Shown here one piece after another: positions 20,294-32,650 of a stretch of 64,000 nucleotides of DNA. The stretch is from Clonostachys chloroleuca (Eukaryota; Ascomycota; Sordariomycetes; Hypocreales; Bionectriaceae), in NCBI GenBank assembly GCA_037952775.1, contig JBANAY010000004.1, forward strand, positions 5,828,001 to 5,892,000, read 5' to 3'. The first letter of the stretch is position 1, and each line of letters opens with the position of its first letter. Made by a program: the position numbers and the translations under genes. The notes under the pieces were generated by a model. It was not told the origin of the DNA. It made no database searches and saw nothing but the letters and a program-made list of their open reading frames with translations.

Positions 20294-22540
20294 GGTGTCA
20301 ATTCACGTCGTGTAAATCACGATGTATGTATTGAGGGGTGAGATCAAGAAGGGTGGTCCATAAGATTTATTTAAACCCGGGCCCATTGATCAGAACGCTG
20401 ACGGTATCACGCACAGACACGAGCCCGGTGAGGCCTTACGGCCCGACAACGGTCTTCATTAGATTGACTGGTTTATAGTACGAATAGAGATATATCCGAT
20501 GACCCTAGGCATTCTGAGACCGCGAGAAAACGGGGCATCAGTGGACCGAAAGCGTAATTGGCCTGAGTACGTTCGGACTCCTCCTATTTTTGTTCGTAGC
20601 GCGTTTTCGTCCGGGATCTTTGTGCAAGCTAGGCACCCTGGTTCATTTAACCATATTTCCTGAAATTTGAACTCCACAGCTCCCTGAAATTAGAAACTCT
20701 AGAGCTAGACATGATGAAGAAACGGCTATCCCTCTGTTTCTTTGTCTGTGAAGAAAGTCACACCCGAGCTGGCGGCAGGCTGGCTCTCGCCTTTCGACAT
20801 CCCCAACAACCTAGCTTTCATTTTCTTGTACGTTCGTATCATACTACCAATGGCCGCATGGCCCCTGATCCCTGACCCTGAGATTTACAGGGAAGATGGA
20901 ACTAGGGAAGATAAGACCTTTCAGTTTTTGGGAGGTGGTCTAGAATTGTGTCCACTGTGGGGAGAAGGCAATGAAATGGGGCGAGCTGGCACGTACTATG
21001 TACAAGCGATACCACCTTGAGATGGCTTCATTTGCTCGTGGAGAGCATAATCCTTGGGTTCGAGGAAGTCCATAAAGTGCACTTTGCCGGAGGTTGCTCC
21101 CGTAGACCCTCAAATAATATCGCGATATGCATATGATAATAAAAGAAAGAAAGAATAAAATAAAAAAAAAGGCAAAGCGACACATCCCTGTCAAGAATGA
21201 ACAAATGGAAGAGACGGTTTAAGCAATTGCGGTGCATTTGCTCCGGTAATCGCATGAAGTCAGCTCCAAGACAATGCGCAATTTGTTTCTATTCGGGGAC
21301 CTGGCAAGTGTCAGCTTCCTTTTTGTCCATGGATATGATAGAAAACTTCCAGTTCAAACTGGTATAGAGGGCTGATCTAATCCAGCCAACTTGATCTCCA
21401 GGAAGTCACCATCCGATGACTCCAATTGATTGCTAACGACCAAGCAATTTGCTTTTAGAAGTCAATACGAATAGAATAGGTGATGCATATTCTGCATGTC
21501 ACGTACCCTTCCCAGCTCTGTGAGGTCTTCATACATGGCCATTATTACCGCTTACATCCTCAACATACTGGCTATCCTGGGCAAAGAATGAACGTGTGCA
21601 TCATCAAGCCTAACAGGCAAGTAGTCTCCTTACCTATCCTGTGCATTACCCTAAATTTTAAGCTCAGAATGACGTACTTAAATCAACGAACAGATGTTTG
21701 GCTGCATGAAGCCGATATCGTATTCTAGATCATTCCTCCTTGGCCCTTAACTGATAAAGCCCGGGAGTCTATATCAAAAAACTGGGAAACTAGCTTGATC
21801 CTCCATCAAATACTTAGTAATAAGATGATTATAACTTTTGACAAACCAACCCTACACCAAAGTAAGCGACAAGCTCTCCCTGGGAGCAACCGGACCCATT
21901 CAGGTGAAGTCTGTCCTAGTTAGCCAAAGGGAACCTACCCATCAGCATAGTTAGCTCTCGTCCAGCTACATCATACAGCCCTAGACCAATTTGCAGCCGC
22001 TGTATTTCTTTGCCACATACGGGTATTCCTTCAGCACAACGAACGAAGTCTACTTTGACTACTACCAAGCAATTATCTCTAAGTATTTTGACAATACTTA
22101 CTCCCGGCTTGACAATTTCAACGTGGCAGCACAAGATTACTTGAGACAGGCTGTCGTACCGCTGTTGAACCTGTATTTTAAGAGTCCTCGAGCCAAGCCG
22201 CATTGTAGAGTATTTTCCCTCTGAAGAGGATAATCCATGTGCAATATATAAAGTGCTTTTGTTAGTCTATCTAGATATTAGACGAAACCGATAGGTAAAC
22301 GACAATAGGATTTCAAAGTACGCAGGCTAAGTAAATGCCTCTCTGCTACTGAGTAGGAAACAATCGGCCATCTCCCCTTGTTTCTATCTGACTCAGAAAT
22401 TTCCACGCTAGAGGTCTCTCTGATAAGTTTCACAGGATGTCGAGCATGAGAGTCGATATAGATTGGTGAGGGTACTCTCACGGTCTCACTGTTTGTGGTG
22501 AGAGCTCCTACACTAAGAGTGTTCTGACAAGATTATCTCA
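20294..22540. other. Gene-poor 2.2 kb, no supported gene
   Basis: The left end is the promoter of the M20 gene, with a minus-strand TTTAAATAAATC near 20365-20376. The rest has only short scattered frames on both strands, AT-rich patches and a run of A near 21150. No family motif, RNA gene or repeat was recognised. Confidence 0.5.
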
Positions 22541-23416
22541 TCAAAGTTTCCAAGCACTGGAGAGTGCTTCTGCTACACCAGGGGTGGCTCTATTCAACAT
22601 CCAGTCAGTGCAACTCTTGAAAACAGATCGAAAGATGAAGATGCTTACCCTTCCATCCCAGCAAAAAAACGTACCGCTATTCCCTTCACCCTTTTCAGAA
22701 ATGACATGAAGCATCGCGGATACGCTCTCAGCAGGGCTGATGGATCCCTTCACTTCCCAGCTGAGATCAACCTCGGACATTTCGCTGATCACATGGTCAA
22801 CAAGGGAACCCTCATTGGATAGCAAATGTCGCCTACGTCTTTACCTCTCCAGGATGAAGCACTAAAATGACAGTCTCACGTTTCTTCTGATCCGACCGTT
22901 TCAGCTCGGCCGCCATGTGGCCTAACATTTAGTTGAGCGCGCTCTTGCTCGCGGCATAGGCTCCAAATCCATCTTCAAAATCCAAGAACCGAGTTGCCGA
23001 TCCAGAATCAGATGAGATAAAGATAATCTTGGGAGGCGGATAATCCACTCTGAGATCGAACAGCTTCTGCGCGCAGACGATGGGCCCTACGGTGTTGGCA
23101 TGTAGATGGAGAGCAAAGTCAGAGAAGGACACTCCAGTCGCTCGGCCTGGGTACTTCAACACCCACGCGTTTAGCACGACATTCCCGAACATCATGCCCT
23201 TACCACAGCAATCCTCGACCTTCCTATGAAGGACTGGGCTATTGTCAATAGTTATTCACCCCCATTCTGTGCTGGATCGCGGAAGTGCAGTTACTTGACA
23301 AACTCCAAGCCTATTCCTCGAGTGGCGCCTACAGTCACCCAGGTCTGCTTAGCCGCAGGTTTGTCACTCCCTCCGATGTTCAGGCATTGAAATGAAGCCG
23401 ATATGTCCTTTGCCAT
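22541..23416 (-). pseudogene. Broken short-chain dehydrogenase (SDR)
   Basis: The relic reads in family order. It starts MAKDISASFQ and soon after shows TWVTVGATRGIGLEFV, the Rossmann TGxxxGIG motif. The cofactor-specificity and NNAG-preceding parts are almost absent, with about 90 bases in their place. Then come NVVLNAWVLKYPGRATG, FALHLHANTVGPIVCAQKL and IIFISSDSGSATRF, and the active-site YAASKSALN. Straight after SALN a TAA stops the frame, which continues as MLGHMAAELKR and LVLHPGEVKT to a TAG and then a further stop; the last part is LVDHVISEMSEVDLSW and GTFFCWDGR. At least three in-frame stops plus an internal deletion make a functional enzyme very unlikely. Confidence 0.82.
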
Positions 23417-26171
23417 CTGAATATAGCGCGTGCTGGTGTGAGGTGATGGGCCTTGCACTGCGTTGGGGTGAGACGAGTTTGAGATTGACCAAAATCTATC
23501 CAGGCGATATCGACGCCCAGTCATCATAAGATAGGACTCAAGGCATCCATGTCAGGGAAGCAAATTCTATGAGCCGAGGTCCTTCTATTTCCAAACAATC
23601 GGGGCCCAAGTAAGACTGACTTCATAGCAGGTGATAAATCATAATATTAGGTTGTCATCATGTCTCATCTCCATAAGTTCCATGCATTCCGCGCTTAGCA
23701 TGCCCGCTTACCAATCTCCCTTCTCTTGTATGCGTGAATTGATAACTAGCACCATATTTTTATTCCTCAATAATTACAAAATACTCTTGAATTGCACGGT
23801 AATCCCGAATCAGCCGGATGCAGTTAACGAGGATGCACGTAAGAAGTAATGCACTCCTGTTTAAAGCTAAGATAGGTTCCCCTCAGTGTAGTATAAGGGG
23901 AAAGCTGCAACGGGCTACCAACGTGTTACGCATCAATCGAGGTTAATTGAGGCACCAGCGATGTCCAAGTTTGGTTTCAAGGACGATTCAACAGCAAGCC
24001 GGTACTCAACGCTGAGCTGCCACGCTTCACTGCTATTCATGCGAAGGAAGCTACAAAGAATAAACATCAGTTATCTACTGAACCACCAGCCGGTTGATAG
24101 CTATAGAAGGACAGGGAATGGCTAGTCAGTGTCCAGTGGCTCGCCATCACCAAAATTGTCCACTGAAATGCTCCTGTATTTCTATCCTTCATTTCTCTGC
24201 AGCACTCCTTTGATCTGAAAGTTTTTCGATGACATTCAGATCAATTTTAATCGGAGCCTCGAAGATCACGTTAGTTCTCTTAAATACAAGAGCGAGGTGG
24301 TCAAGAAGCTCGGGGTCTTACCGAATGAAGCCCTACCCCATACCGAGGAGAGTTCGAGTACAGAGTAAAAATGGCCATCAAAGATGCCAGACCTAACACC
24401 TCAAAACGATGCATACGAAAGGCGAAGAAAAAAAAAAATAGGCTCGGTCAGCCCCAAGGCTGCAGCCATGCGGAAGGAAAATTCTGTAAATCTTCATACC
24501 GGTGACTCACTCGCCGCCGGGACCGGCCGATCGTTAGGATCCCTACCACATTCACTGTTGTGAGTGGGCTGCTTGAAAAGAACGAATCTGACCTCACTAT
24601 AGTGCATCTGCTGTCCGCTTTTCATAGAAACATGCAGGACACGAACTATTCTATAAGTTTGAAGAGAGAAAACAACACAAGAAGAAATCTAGATAACCAG
24701 CCTAACTAAAGCCAGTAGCGTCTGCGAAATATATAGCAGATATTATAGAACATACTCAATTTCCTAGAGTTGCTTCTAGATATGCCAATGAATCGCCCAC
24801 ATCTAATGTTCTCAAATCCCTTCTAAGCTAGCCAGGAGGACTCGGACGTCCGCAGACGGCGTGAGTGACCCCAGGATTAGGTGCCGTGTCGCAACCTTGT
24901 CTGTCAGGATTATCATTGGGACAATAATAAGATATTAGTTAGGCGTCTCTCCTTTTCGTTGCTTTGGATTTGTACATGCACTTACTGAATCAGTTATGGC
25001 GCAAGGCAATTTTGCTCGTTCGCCTTTCATATTGCAGTAATGACACACGCCGGGATTACCTAGATATGTCTAGATTGCTTGATGAGTTGCTGATCGGTAA
25101 AAGGATTAGGACAGTTCTTACTCCGCGGGAATTTGAAACAGCTCGCTTGCCAAGCTTTCCCTTGACTTTGCAGGCAAGAGCCTTGGGTTTGTTTGCCGCG
25201 CCTGTCTTCTTCCCTTTGGCTCCCACAGCCTTTGGTGAAGGGATTTTAACCTTCTGGCTAGCAGCTTGAGCCCTCGGAAGCGGGCTCTGGCTATGTGGGC
25301 AGGCACTTTTGCGGCCCTGCCAACCAGGGTGCCTCTTCTCACCGCATTGGCATCTTGCGGGTAAGCTTCAGCGCGGAAGTGCCCGCGGAGAGTAGGACGA
25401 ATGATACACTTAAAAAGTCGAAAAACTTCATTTTGATAGTGGGGGGAGAAAGAATGAAGATGGAGCAAGTTGTATCAAGAGTAAGTTGGCATCGGAGCTT
25501 TCTGTATATTGTAGTGATGAAAGCATCCGAAAAGCTTGGTGCAAAGCCGTTTATCTATACCCCAAAAAGATGAAAAGGCATTTGCAGAACAAAATGAGGA
25601 GGCTGCCAACGCCGTTGCATTCTCAAACTATTCTTAGCGTCAGTAGACGATGTCCGCAGAGTCATGCACCAACAGGCAGCAAGACGACGCGCGGCATGTC
25701 ACAAATGGAGAAAGTAGGACCAATTGGTTAAATGTAAAATATGTGTATTACCAACAAGCTTAGGTTTCAGGGCAATCGTGACAAGGGCCGTGTACAAGTG
25801 AATCCGCGCTTCTTACAGGCTCAGAAACATAATCAACAATGGATAGTGTTTGAATGAGTTACCCTTCCAATATAGTGGCATACTTTTCAATATGTGATAC
25901 CATTGGTTCAATTGTATACCTACTTTGTGTAGTCTTCTGGGCGTCATGAACACTCAGTGATGTAATAGGAGTGTTTTTTCATAGATATCTCCACCCTGAC
26001 GGACAGTAGCGGATGGCTTACATATGTGGAGAAACGCTCAACAACCGTAATGAAGGCGCCACCAACATGCAGAAAGTAGAACCAACATGCGGAATACGAC
26101 ATGTCGTGCCATCCTACCTAAAAGGGTAGGCGAGGCAGTCTAGAGGGAACCTTCGTGCGTAGACGGGGTTT
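23417..26171. other. Gene-poor 2.7 kb with a Lys-rich fragment
   Basis: No intact gene was recognised. On the minus strand near 25150-25275 one frame reads SQKVKIPSPKAVGAKGKKTG and continues NKPKALACKVKGKLGKRA, a histone-tail-like basic run. It has no start, no exon partner and runs into unstructured sequence. The rest is short frames. The last 100 bases would be the promoter of the broken F-box-like gene. Confidence 0.45.
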
Positions 26172-27856
26172 GTGGACAGTACTGGAGCTCCAGAGCTTCT
26201 TCATTGGGTTTTCGGTTTCTTTCAGCATCCGGCTATACATCACAACAGGATCAAAGTAGAAGATATCAACACGAGATTCGCAGATGGCGACTATGAGACA
26301 TTAAAAAGTCTCCGCCTTGTTTGCTCCCTCTTTAATCAAGTTGCAACAGTCTTCCTTATGCCGATCCTCCGCGTGCAGATCGATAAACCATCACTCGACC
26401 GAATACAGGTTCTTTCAAGAAATCCTCTTCTTGGGAATGGTCTGCGCGGCATCCAAGTCCGTGTAGGGTGTCGCTTTAAGATGCATGTCTCCTATAGAGA
26501 AGAGTATTTCAGCCATCAGCGACGCCATGTTGATCAGCTACTGAATTATCACGCCTTCTTTCTGGGACGTCGGGTCGAAGATGTGACAACCGAAACATCC
26601 CCAGCCTGTATCTGGACTGAGGCGCGGTTTATTATGCTTGAGAGGATCCGAGCTTGTGTCCTTGCAGGCGACCGTTGCCTTGGCAGGGATGTTAGAGCCG
26701 TCCCTAGCATATCCAGCGTGCCACAATCTGATTTGCAAGATATTCTCAAAAGGCCTGTTGAAGAGGCGCTTATTAATGAGCACCAGGAAATTCTCTGCAA
26801 AGCCTATGAAGATTACAAGAGACAATATGAGAGAGACTGGCCAGTGATATCAGAGGGCCTACTTATCAGCGCCCTGTCGAAGGTATTGTCTGGGCCATGC
26901 CGCTCAGTATCACTCAGCTTTCCGAGGTTTTCCGAGTGGAAACAGCACTGGCATGCATTTAATGATAAGGAAGCATCGACTAAATGGCTAGCACGGCCAA
27001 TGGGTTTATCTGAAGTTTCCGAACTAGAGGGGAAACCTATAGAGGATGAGCTTAAGGCATACAGTGCGCTCTTCTGGCATCTTCCAATCGCCATCTCTCA
27101 AACGGGAAACGTCTTGAACAGCCTTCAACTCGGCGGCCCACCAGTGGGTTATGAATACAACATTATATGCACCGATGATATATCTCCCACCATTCCGGAT
27201 CAGCCAATATAGGACTAACTTCAAATGGCGTGCCAGAATCTGCAGGCATTCATCCTGACGAATGTTTATTTTCGGTGGAGATTGCGCCACAACCGGTGTC
27301 CTATCACCGTTCACGGCTACGAGCAGCAGCCTATAGAGGAGGGCATATCCATCGGGAAATACATTGGCACTATACTTTCTGGCAATACACTTGAGAGAGT
27401 AGAACTTGATGCTTCTGTACTTGGTCTACGAGCGCTCAGTAGAGAGGGAGCCAGATGCCCACTCGGTTATGCACTGAGTCGGATGACCTGCACGAATATG
27501 AGAGTAGTTTCATTGACAAACATCGGCATCTCTCAAAAGACAGTGGAGCATTTTGCCAATCCCTCAATTCGGGCATGCAGCTGCTCAGCTTGTCGGATGT
27601 TCAACTCACTCATGGCAGCTGGGTTCCTGTTCTTGACCTGCTGCGAGATCTACTCAATGAGAGATGGGTGCAAGGGAAGTGTCAGGTACGACTATCACTG
27701 CTTGGGGGAGCCGAGATTGAACAATTGGAAGCCGCTCATAATAATGAAGAGGGCGAAACTGCGTATTTGGAAAGACTTATGGGACGGTTTATGGAATTTA
27801 TCCAAAGCCAGCAGGTTGGTAAGAACCCGGCGACTGCGCCAGGGGTCTTTTCTTGA
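26172..27856 (+). pseudogene. Broken F-box-like / hypothetical protein gene
   Basis: A long frame of 346 codons begins with DSTGAPELLHWVFGFFQ, but its first codon is GTG, not ATG, and no ATG lies near by. It includes LRLVCSLFNQVATVFLMPIL, an F-box-like stretch. The frame meets TAG and TAA at 27210-27218, then continues in the same frame with CQNLQAFILTNVYFRWR. Near 27550 the coding signal jumps to another frame: SLTNIGISQKTVEHF in one, FCQSLNSGMQLLSL in the next. The frame then ends at the stop at 27856. Lost start, two stops and one frameshift are all present. The stops alone could be removed by an intron (GTGGGT near 27145 to GTGCCAG near 27235), but the frameshift could not. Confidence 0.7.
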
Positions 27857-28248
27857 GTCTCGAGATACGTTTGAATTCGAAATGTCACCATAAAAGCAGA
27901 AAGAAAAAAAAATTGTCTGTCTTTGCTTAGATCAGTGTTGTTTAGTGGTAGGTTATATTTACTTTCAACCAGTCCCTTAGGAAGAGCACATTGCGAATAT
28001 TATAATGATACAATCAGAACAAGAGGCCCATACCGCCGTACTAATGCGCTAGGTAATGTGCTTAGTTTTTCCTAGAACGGAAAAACGCACCGTATTACTT
28101 GCGGTCAGATTATCACTATCAACATAGCAAGATCGAGCGCCTCCATAAAGGGAGCACAGGTACTCGAATATGTCCCTCCATTTGAAAGTTCAAAAGCTCA
28201 CACCTATTAATGCCCGTTTCCTCAAACCTTACCATTCTTCCAGCCACA
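27857..28248. other. Short intergenic, promoter of the SDR gene
   Basis: 3' flank of the broken gene and upstream region of the extended SDR at 28249. Nothing else was recognised. Confidence 0.45.
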
Positions 28249-29348
28249 ATGGGCCGTACAGCACTCGTCACGGGCGCCAGCGGGTATATTGCCCTCCACG
28301 TCATCAACCTTCTTCTCCAGGATGGCTGGACTGTCCACGGAACGGTGCGAAGTCTGAAGAACGCTGAAAAAGTAAAGCCGATCCTTGAATTAGAGAAAGG
28401 CTTCCCCGGCACGCTTCAGCTTTTCGAGGCTGATCTACTTGATGCAGGCTCCTTTCTAGAGTCCATGCAAGGGTGCGATGTTGTGATCCACGTCGCATCG
28501 CCTTGCTTAATGCCAGAGCATATCAAAGATCCCCAACGGCAACTAGTTACACCAGCCCTTGAAGGTACACGCAACGTATTGGAGAGCGTCAACAAGACGC
28601 CGTGTGTGCGGCGTGTTATTTTGACCTCATCTGGTACGTATACTATTGTTCAACGCCAATACTTGGTACTAACACGATGTACAAAGAGGGTGCTATGCGA
28701 GGTAACGCCAATGAAGCGTTGTTGATGGAAAACCACACCGTCCATGAAAGTTACTGGAACGAAGCAAGTTCTATAAGCCATAATGCTTATGCTTACTCAA
28801 AAACATTAGCAGAGAGAGAGGCTTGGAAGATGGCCGATGCCCAAAAGAGATGGAAGCTTGTTACCATATGCCCAAGCACAGTTGTGGGACCCAGCCTCAC
28901 TCCCAACTCAGCTTCAGCAAGTCTGGACCTCATTGAGCAAATCATGAATGGAAGTATGATTTTTGGAGTGCCTGATATGTACATGCCCATGGTTGATGTA
29001 CGGGAGGTGGCGCTGGCCCACGTCCGAGCTGCTAAGGTACCAGAAGCTCGTGGCAGATACATACTCTCGAGCCACAAGGTCACTAGTCTCTTGGAGATTG
29101 CGCTCATTATCCGATCAATTCATAAGTACCCCTGGATTGTACCCTTCTGGAAGCTTCCTGACTGGATTGTTCGGCTTACTGCGCCTATTGTCGGCGTGAC
29201 AAGAAGGTATATAGACTGTAACCTTGGAATCAAGTTTACGGTGGATAATTCGAGAAGCAAGTCGGAGCTTGGGATAGAGTACCGGTCTTTGGATGAGTCT
29301 CTAACCGATCACTACAATCAACGCGTCCTTGGTAAAGCAAGGAAATAG
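28249..29348 (+). CDS. Extended SDR, dihydroflavonol-4-reductase/Gre2-like
   Basis: Two exons, 28249-28633 and 28687-29348; 348 residues. The 53-nt intron starts GTACGT, has TACTAAC and ends ACAAAG; the join LTSS-EGAM is in phase. The ATG used has a good context (CACAATGG); one 39 bases upstream gives a poorer start. Visible motifs: TALVTGASGYIALHVINLL, a Rossmann TGxxGYIA, DVVIHVASPC in the middle and the catalytic YAYSKTLAE (Tyr-x3-Lys). This places it with NAD(P)H-dependent ketone/aldehyde reductases of the dihydroflavonol-reductase class. The substrate is unknown; likely cytosolic. It lies next to an alpha/beta hydrolase on the other strand, converging. There is no sign of a larger metabolite cluster. 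Confidence 0.88.
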
Positions 29349-29639
29349 GTTGCCGGAGTTCTCGCTGAATTTCTTTGTATTTTACCTTGTTAGCTTAGCA
29401 GTGCAATGAGAGTGTAAAATATGAGTTCAAGCCCAGATCTCGGAGTCTACACGTCATTTCACTTCGCTCCCTAATAACAAACTACGGAAGAAATAAAGTG
29501 CCTTCTCTGAAACCCATGATAAAATGATCTGGCCCAAAGTTTTAACTTCTTTCAATATGCATTGTTAAACGGGAAGTACCTCGCATGCCTATTAGTATCA
29601 TGAACGACACACAATTCCTACTCAATATAAGCAATGTGT

Positions 29640-30484
29640 TTATCGCGTAGCTATTGGTTTGAGAAGCTCTGCTGTCTTCTCCGGGCTGCTCAGAAAAGGG
29701 AAATGCCCCATAGGGAGCTTCTCCACCTGATCAAATTCTCCCATTGCAGCAAATCTTTCTTGGACCGCTGGTGGAACAACTTCATCCTTTTCGCAGAGGA
29801 TGTACGTCTTCGGAACCCGCAAATCCGTGATGATGAATTCGGAGACATACCCCTGACTTTTCCGACTTTGACTTCCTAGAACACTCGTCCATGCTGAATC
29901 CTGCTCCTCGCTTGGAAGGTCGCTGAAGAAAAGAGGCTTTGCTGTAGGCTAAATGTGGAAAACACCTTCCTGGAATTTGAAAGTAGGTCTGTAAGCTGAT
30001 GATTCTCGGAGTGCTACACGATACATACGTCATGAACAAAATAAGACTGTGCAGGTGCATCTTCCAAGTTTCCCCTTACGTTGCATCTACGCGTCCCATA
30101 TGCGAACCCAGCAACCACGGTGTACGCCTTTATGCCTCCCGTCAGCCCTTTAGACGAACGGTCTTCAACAGTCTGTCCTTGATTCGCCAGCAGGGCAGGC
30201 AAACTTCCGTAGCTATGCCCGGCAATGACTGCCTTGCGGCCTTGGTCTAGCAACGGCGTCAAGTCAGCGAGTACTGTCTGTACATCGTCCGGAAGATCCT
30301 TGTTCGCAAGGTCCTTAAATTCCTTCGTTGCGGGGTCTTTTAACGGCAGGCTTTCGGTCACTTTGAGCCGCGGAACAATGACCTTGAAGCCGTCGTTCTG
30401 CGGTATATCTGCGAATTTAGCGTAAACATCGGGACTGCAAAACCCGCCAGGGACGATGGCGATCACTGGCTTGGTTTGCGACAT
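29640..30484 (-). CDS. Alpha/beta hydrolase
   Basis: Two exons, 30484-30029 and 29948-29640; 254 residues. The 80-nt intron (GTATGT to TTTAG) joins SYFVHD to PTAKPLFFSDLPSEE in phase. Features: IAIVPGGFCSPDVY at the N terminus, the canonical elbow AGHSYGSLPA (G-H-S-Y-G), an acid in ILCEKDEVVPP and the catalytic His in LPMGHFPFLSSPE. It belongs to the same fungal group as the hydrolase at 5971-6841, with about the same length and intron position. It is probably a cytosolic esterase or lactonase-like enzyme of unknown substrate. Confidence 0.88.
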
Positions 30485-31078
30485 GATGGTTGCTTAATGG
30501 TGGAAAGAGAAGAGGTACAATACTTTCATAAAATACAACGATCATTTAGGAGCAGAGGGGGTTAGCTGCTATAGGTTTATAGAGACACAAATTCATTCAT
30601 TTCGCTAGTTTTAAGCAAATAGTCTCGGTGTTATCGGCCTTATTTACAAGCAGTCCATTCTTAAACTGCGATTTGAGAAGTTAAAATGAGGGGAGCTTAG
30701 ATCGCATCATTGGTGAATCAGATGGAGTTGGTGCTCCTAATCCCTCTGACATTGAATAGTTAGGTAGCTCGTAAGGCGAGGTAAGCGCTGATTTCTAGAT
30801 TGGGTCCACTTGGAAATAAAATCAGTAGGAAGGCATTGCACCGATATGCTTACAAGTGGTACCTGAGCTTAACAACTTGGGTCATATCTTGCTAAACTAG
30901 ATCCTGTGCGAATACGACTATTTTAGGCAAAATCTCCCAATTGGCCCTGTGATCTCAAAATATTCGATCCAATTGATGATAGACGCCCGCCTTCTTATCA
31001 TCGTATAAGGGAAAAGTCAAAGCCGTTCGCTTTACATCCATCTTCGTCAATGAACCAGTCCATTTATCCTTGTGCCCT
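30485..31078. other. Intergenic, no gene seen
   Basis: Upstream of the alpha/beta hydrolase and 3' flank of the F-box/LRR-like gene. Only short frames were seen. Confidence 0.5.
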
Positions 31079-32650
31079 CTAGCCTAACGACGGTGGGAGC
31101 CTTTCAAACTCTGCGTCGAATTCGCGTTGCTTTGCTGCATATCTCTCTTCCCATTTCTCTGGTCGCGATGATAGCTCTTGAACCTGTCGCGGGACGGAGT
31201 GGAGTTTCGGGCAAGATTCCAGCAGAGCATCCACGTCTGCCGCGGTGACTTCGCTAGAAAAGGTCACATGAAGGTCCTCGAGGTTGGTTATTTGCTTACA
31301 GCTGAGGATCATACGCTTCCCCAACTGGATCGTATGGGGATCGAGATAAACGTCCGTTAGCGTTGATGAATGCGTGACCATTAGACTTTCGATGATTCGT
31401 TCGATACGATCCGCCCACGTAGGAAGTGTTGATCCCGTTGTGTCTATATCGTGTATAGAAATTGACTTGAATCGCTGCTGAGGGAGTGACTGAGCGATCG
31501 CCTCGAGGTCTCCTTGGGTCAGGATACACCCGTATCCCAGATGTAGGCTCTCTAGAGCTCCCAGAGTCTTGACAACGTCCCCAAGGGAGCCGTTAGAAAA
31601 CTTAATGTTGTCGACACGCAAAACACGCAGACTCGTTGTCCATATCTTGCATATATTGATGAGATCATCACCGTTGGCAAGTCTACAGCGCATCTCTAGA
31701 ATTTCAAGGTAAGGGGCGCAGTAAGCCAGAATCAAGAGAGGATAGGGCCAAAAATCAAGATCTATGTCCTGTCCGAGAGTCAAAGACTTGAGTGTGGGAG
31801 ACAAATTATGTAGCATCGCCCGTACGAGCCAATTCACTTGACCATGGAGTTTCAGTTCTTGTAACTGGGCAGCGAACTTTGCAAAGCGGCCGTCAAATTT
31901 ACATAGTGCATAGATTTCCTGCTGCTCATGCCCGTATCGAAGGTTCTCAGGTAGCCACTCAGTAAATGTTGCGTACCAAAACTGAGTAACCCTGGGACTT
32001 GCGGCGAAGATATTGGCCAAATGGGTGACTTCCTCGAGTGTAATTAGCCCGACATCGGACGGGGAGGAGCCTCGTTGAATTTGTAGTTCCCGCACATTTG
32101 GACAGGCGTGAAGTATTTCAATGATAAGATCGCTGTTGTCAGGCCGAGGATACCATTGGAACTCGAGCGACTGCACAAGATGTCCTCTCTGGGGCTCCAG
32201 AACTAGACTGAACATGAATCTCAATTGCCGCTCGATTGAGTGAGCGCCCCGGGGACGGTTGTACAAATGTGGCTCTGCGAGGTAACGAAGCAGTTTTGAA
32301 GATGCTGAAAGAGAAATCAGGGTTCTCTGTCGCGCTGAATACTCAAACTCAAGAACCTGAGTAATGACGGCTTCGTAAATCTCAGTTGGCAGATACCTGC
32401 AAACCAAGTCATCATTATTTGTCGGCAAATACCTAATATGTGGGCCATCTTCTCCAGGGATCTCGTCAACCTGTAGGAATGCCGCGACCTTATTGTAAAA
32501 CCCCAACGCGAGACGAGCGCGTTGTTGCAATTCTTCATCGTTTGGATTACTTTCTGCCCGGAGAGTGATGATTCTGGTTAGCGTGGCAATCTGGGTGGCA
32601 GCGTTCCAGGTTTCCTGGTCCGGATCATTTATTTCCTGGCCGTCATCCAT
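31079..32650 (-). CDS. F-box/LRR-like protein
   Basis: Single exon of 523 residues from the ATG that gives MDDGQEINDPDQET. The frame is open a further 66 codons upstream, but that part is basic and lacks a better start. At about 95-140 it shows a degenerate F-box (RYLPTEIYEAVITQVLEFEY followed by LISLSASSKLLRYL). From there to about 490 there is a series of leucine-rich, irregular repeats (SLEFQWYPRP, LKSLTLGQD, LESLHLGYGC), as in fungal F-box/LRR substrate adaptors. It could recruit substrates to an SCF ubiquitin ligase. The LRR call is a reading of spacing, not a profile hit. The tail is acidic and basic and ends FERLPPSLG. Confidence 0.75.
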   Translation of the reverse strand: MDDGQEINDPDQETWNAATQIATLTRIITLRAESNPNDEELQQRARLALGFYNKVAAFLQVDEIPGEDGPHIRYLPTNNDDLVCRYLPTEIYEAVITQVLEFEYSARQRTLISLSASSKLLRYLAEPHLYNRPRGAHSIERQLRFMFSLVLEPQRGHLVQSLEFQWYPRPDNSDLIIEILHACPNVRELQIQRGSSPSDVGLITLEEVTHLANIFAASPRVTQFWYATFTEWLPENLRYGHEQQEIYALCKFDGRFAKFAAQLQELKLHGQVNWLVRAMLHNLSPTLKSLTLGQDIDLDFWPYPLLILAYCAPYLEILEMRCRLANGDDLINICKIWTTSLRVLRVDNIKFSNGSLGDVVKTLGALESLHLGYGCILTQGDLEAIAQSLPQQRFKSISIHDIDTTGSTLPTWADRIERIIESLMVTHSSTLTDVYLDPHTIQLGKRMILSCKQITNLEDLHVTFSSEVTAADVDALLESCPKLHSVPRQVQELSSRPEKWEERYAAKQREFDAEFERLPPSLG

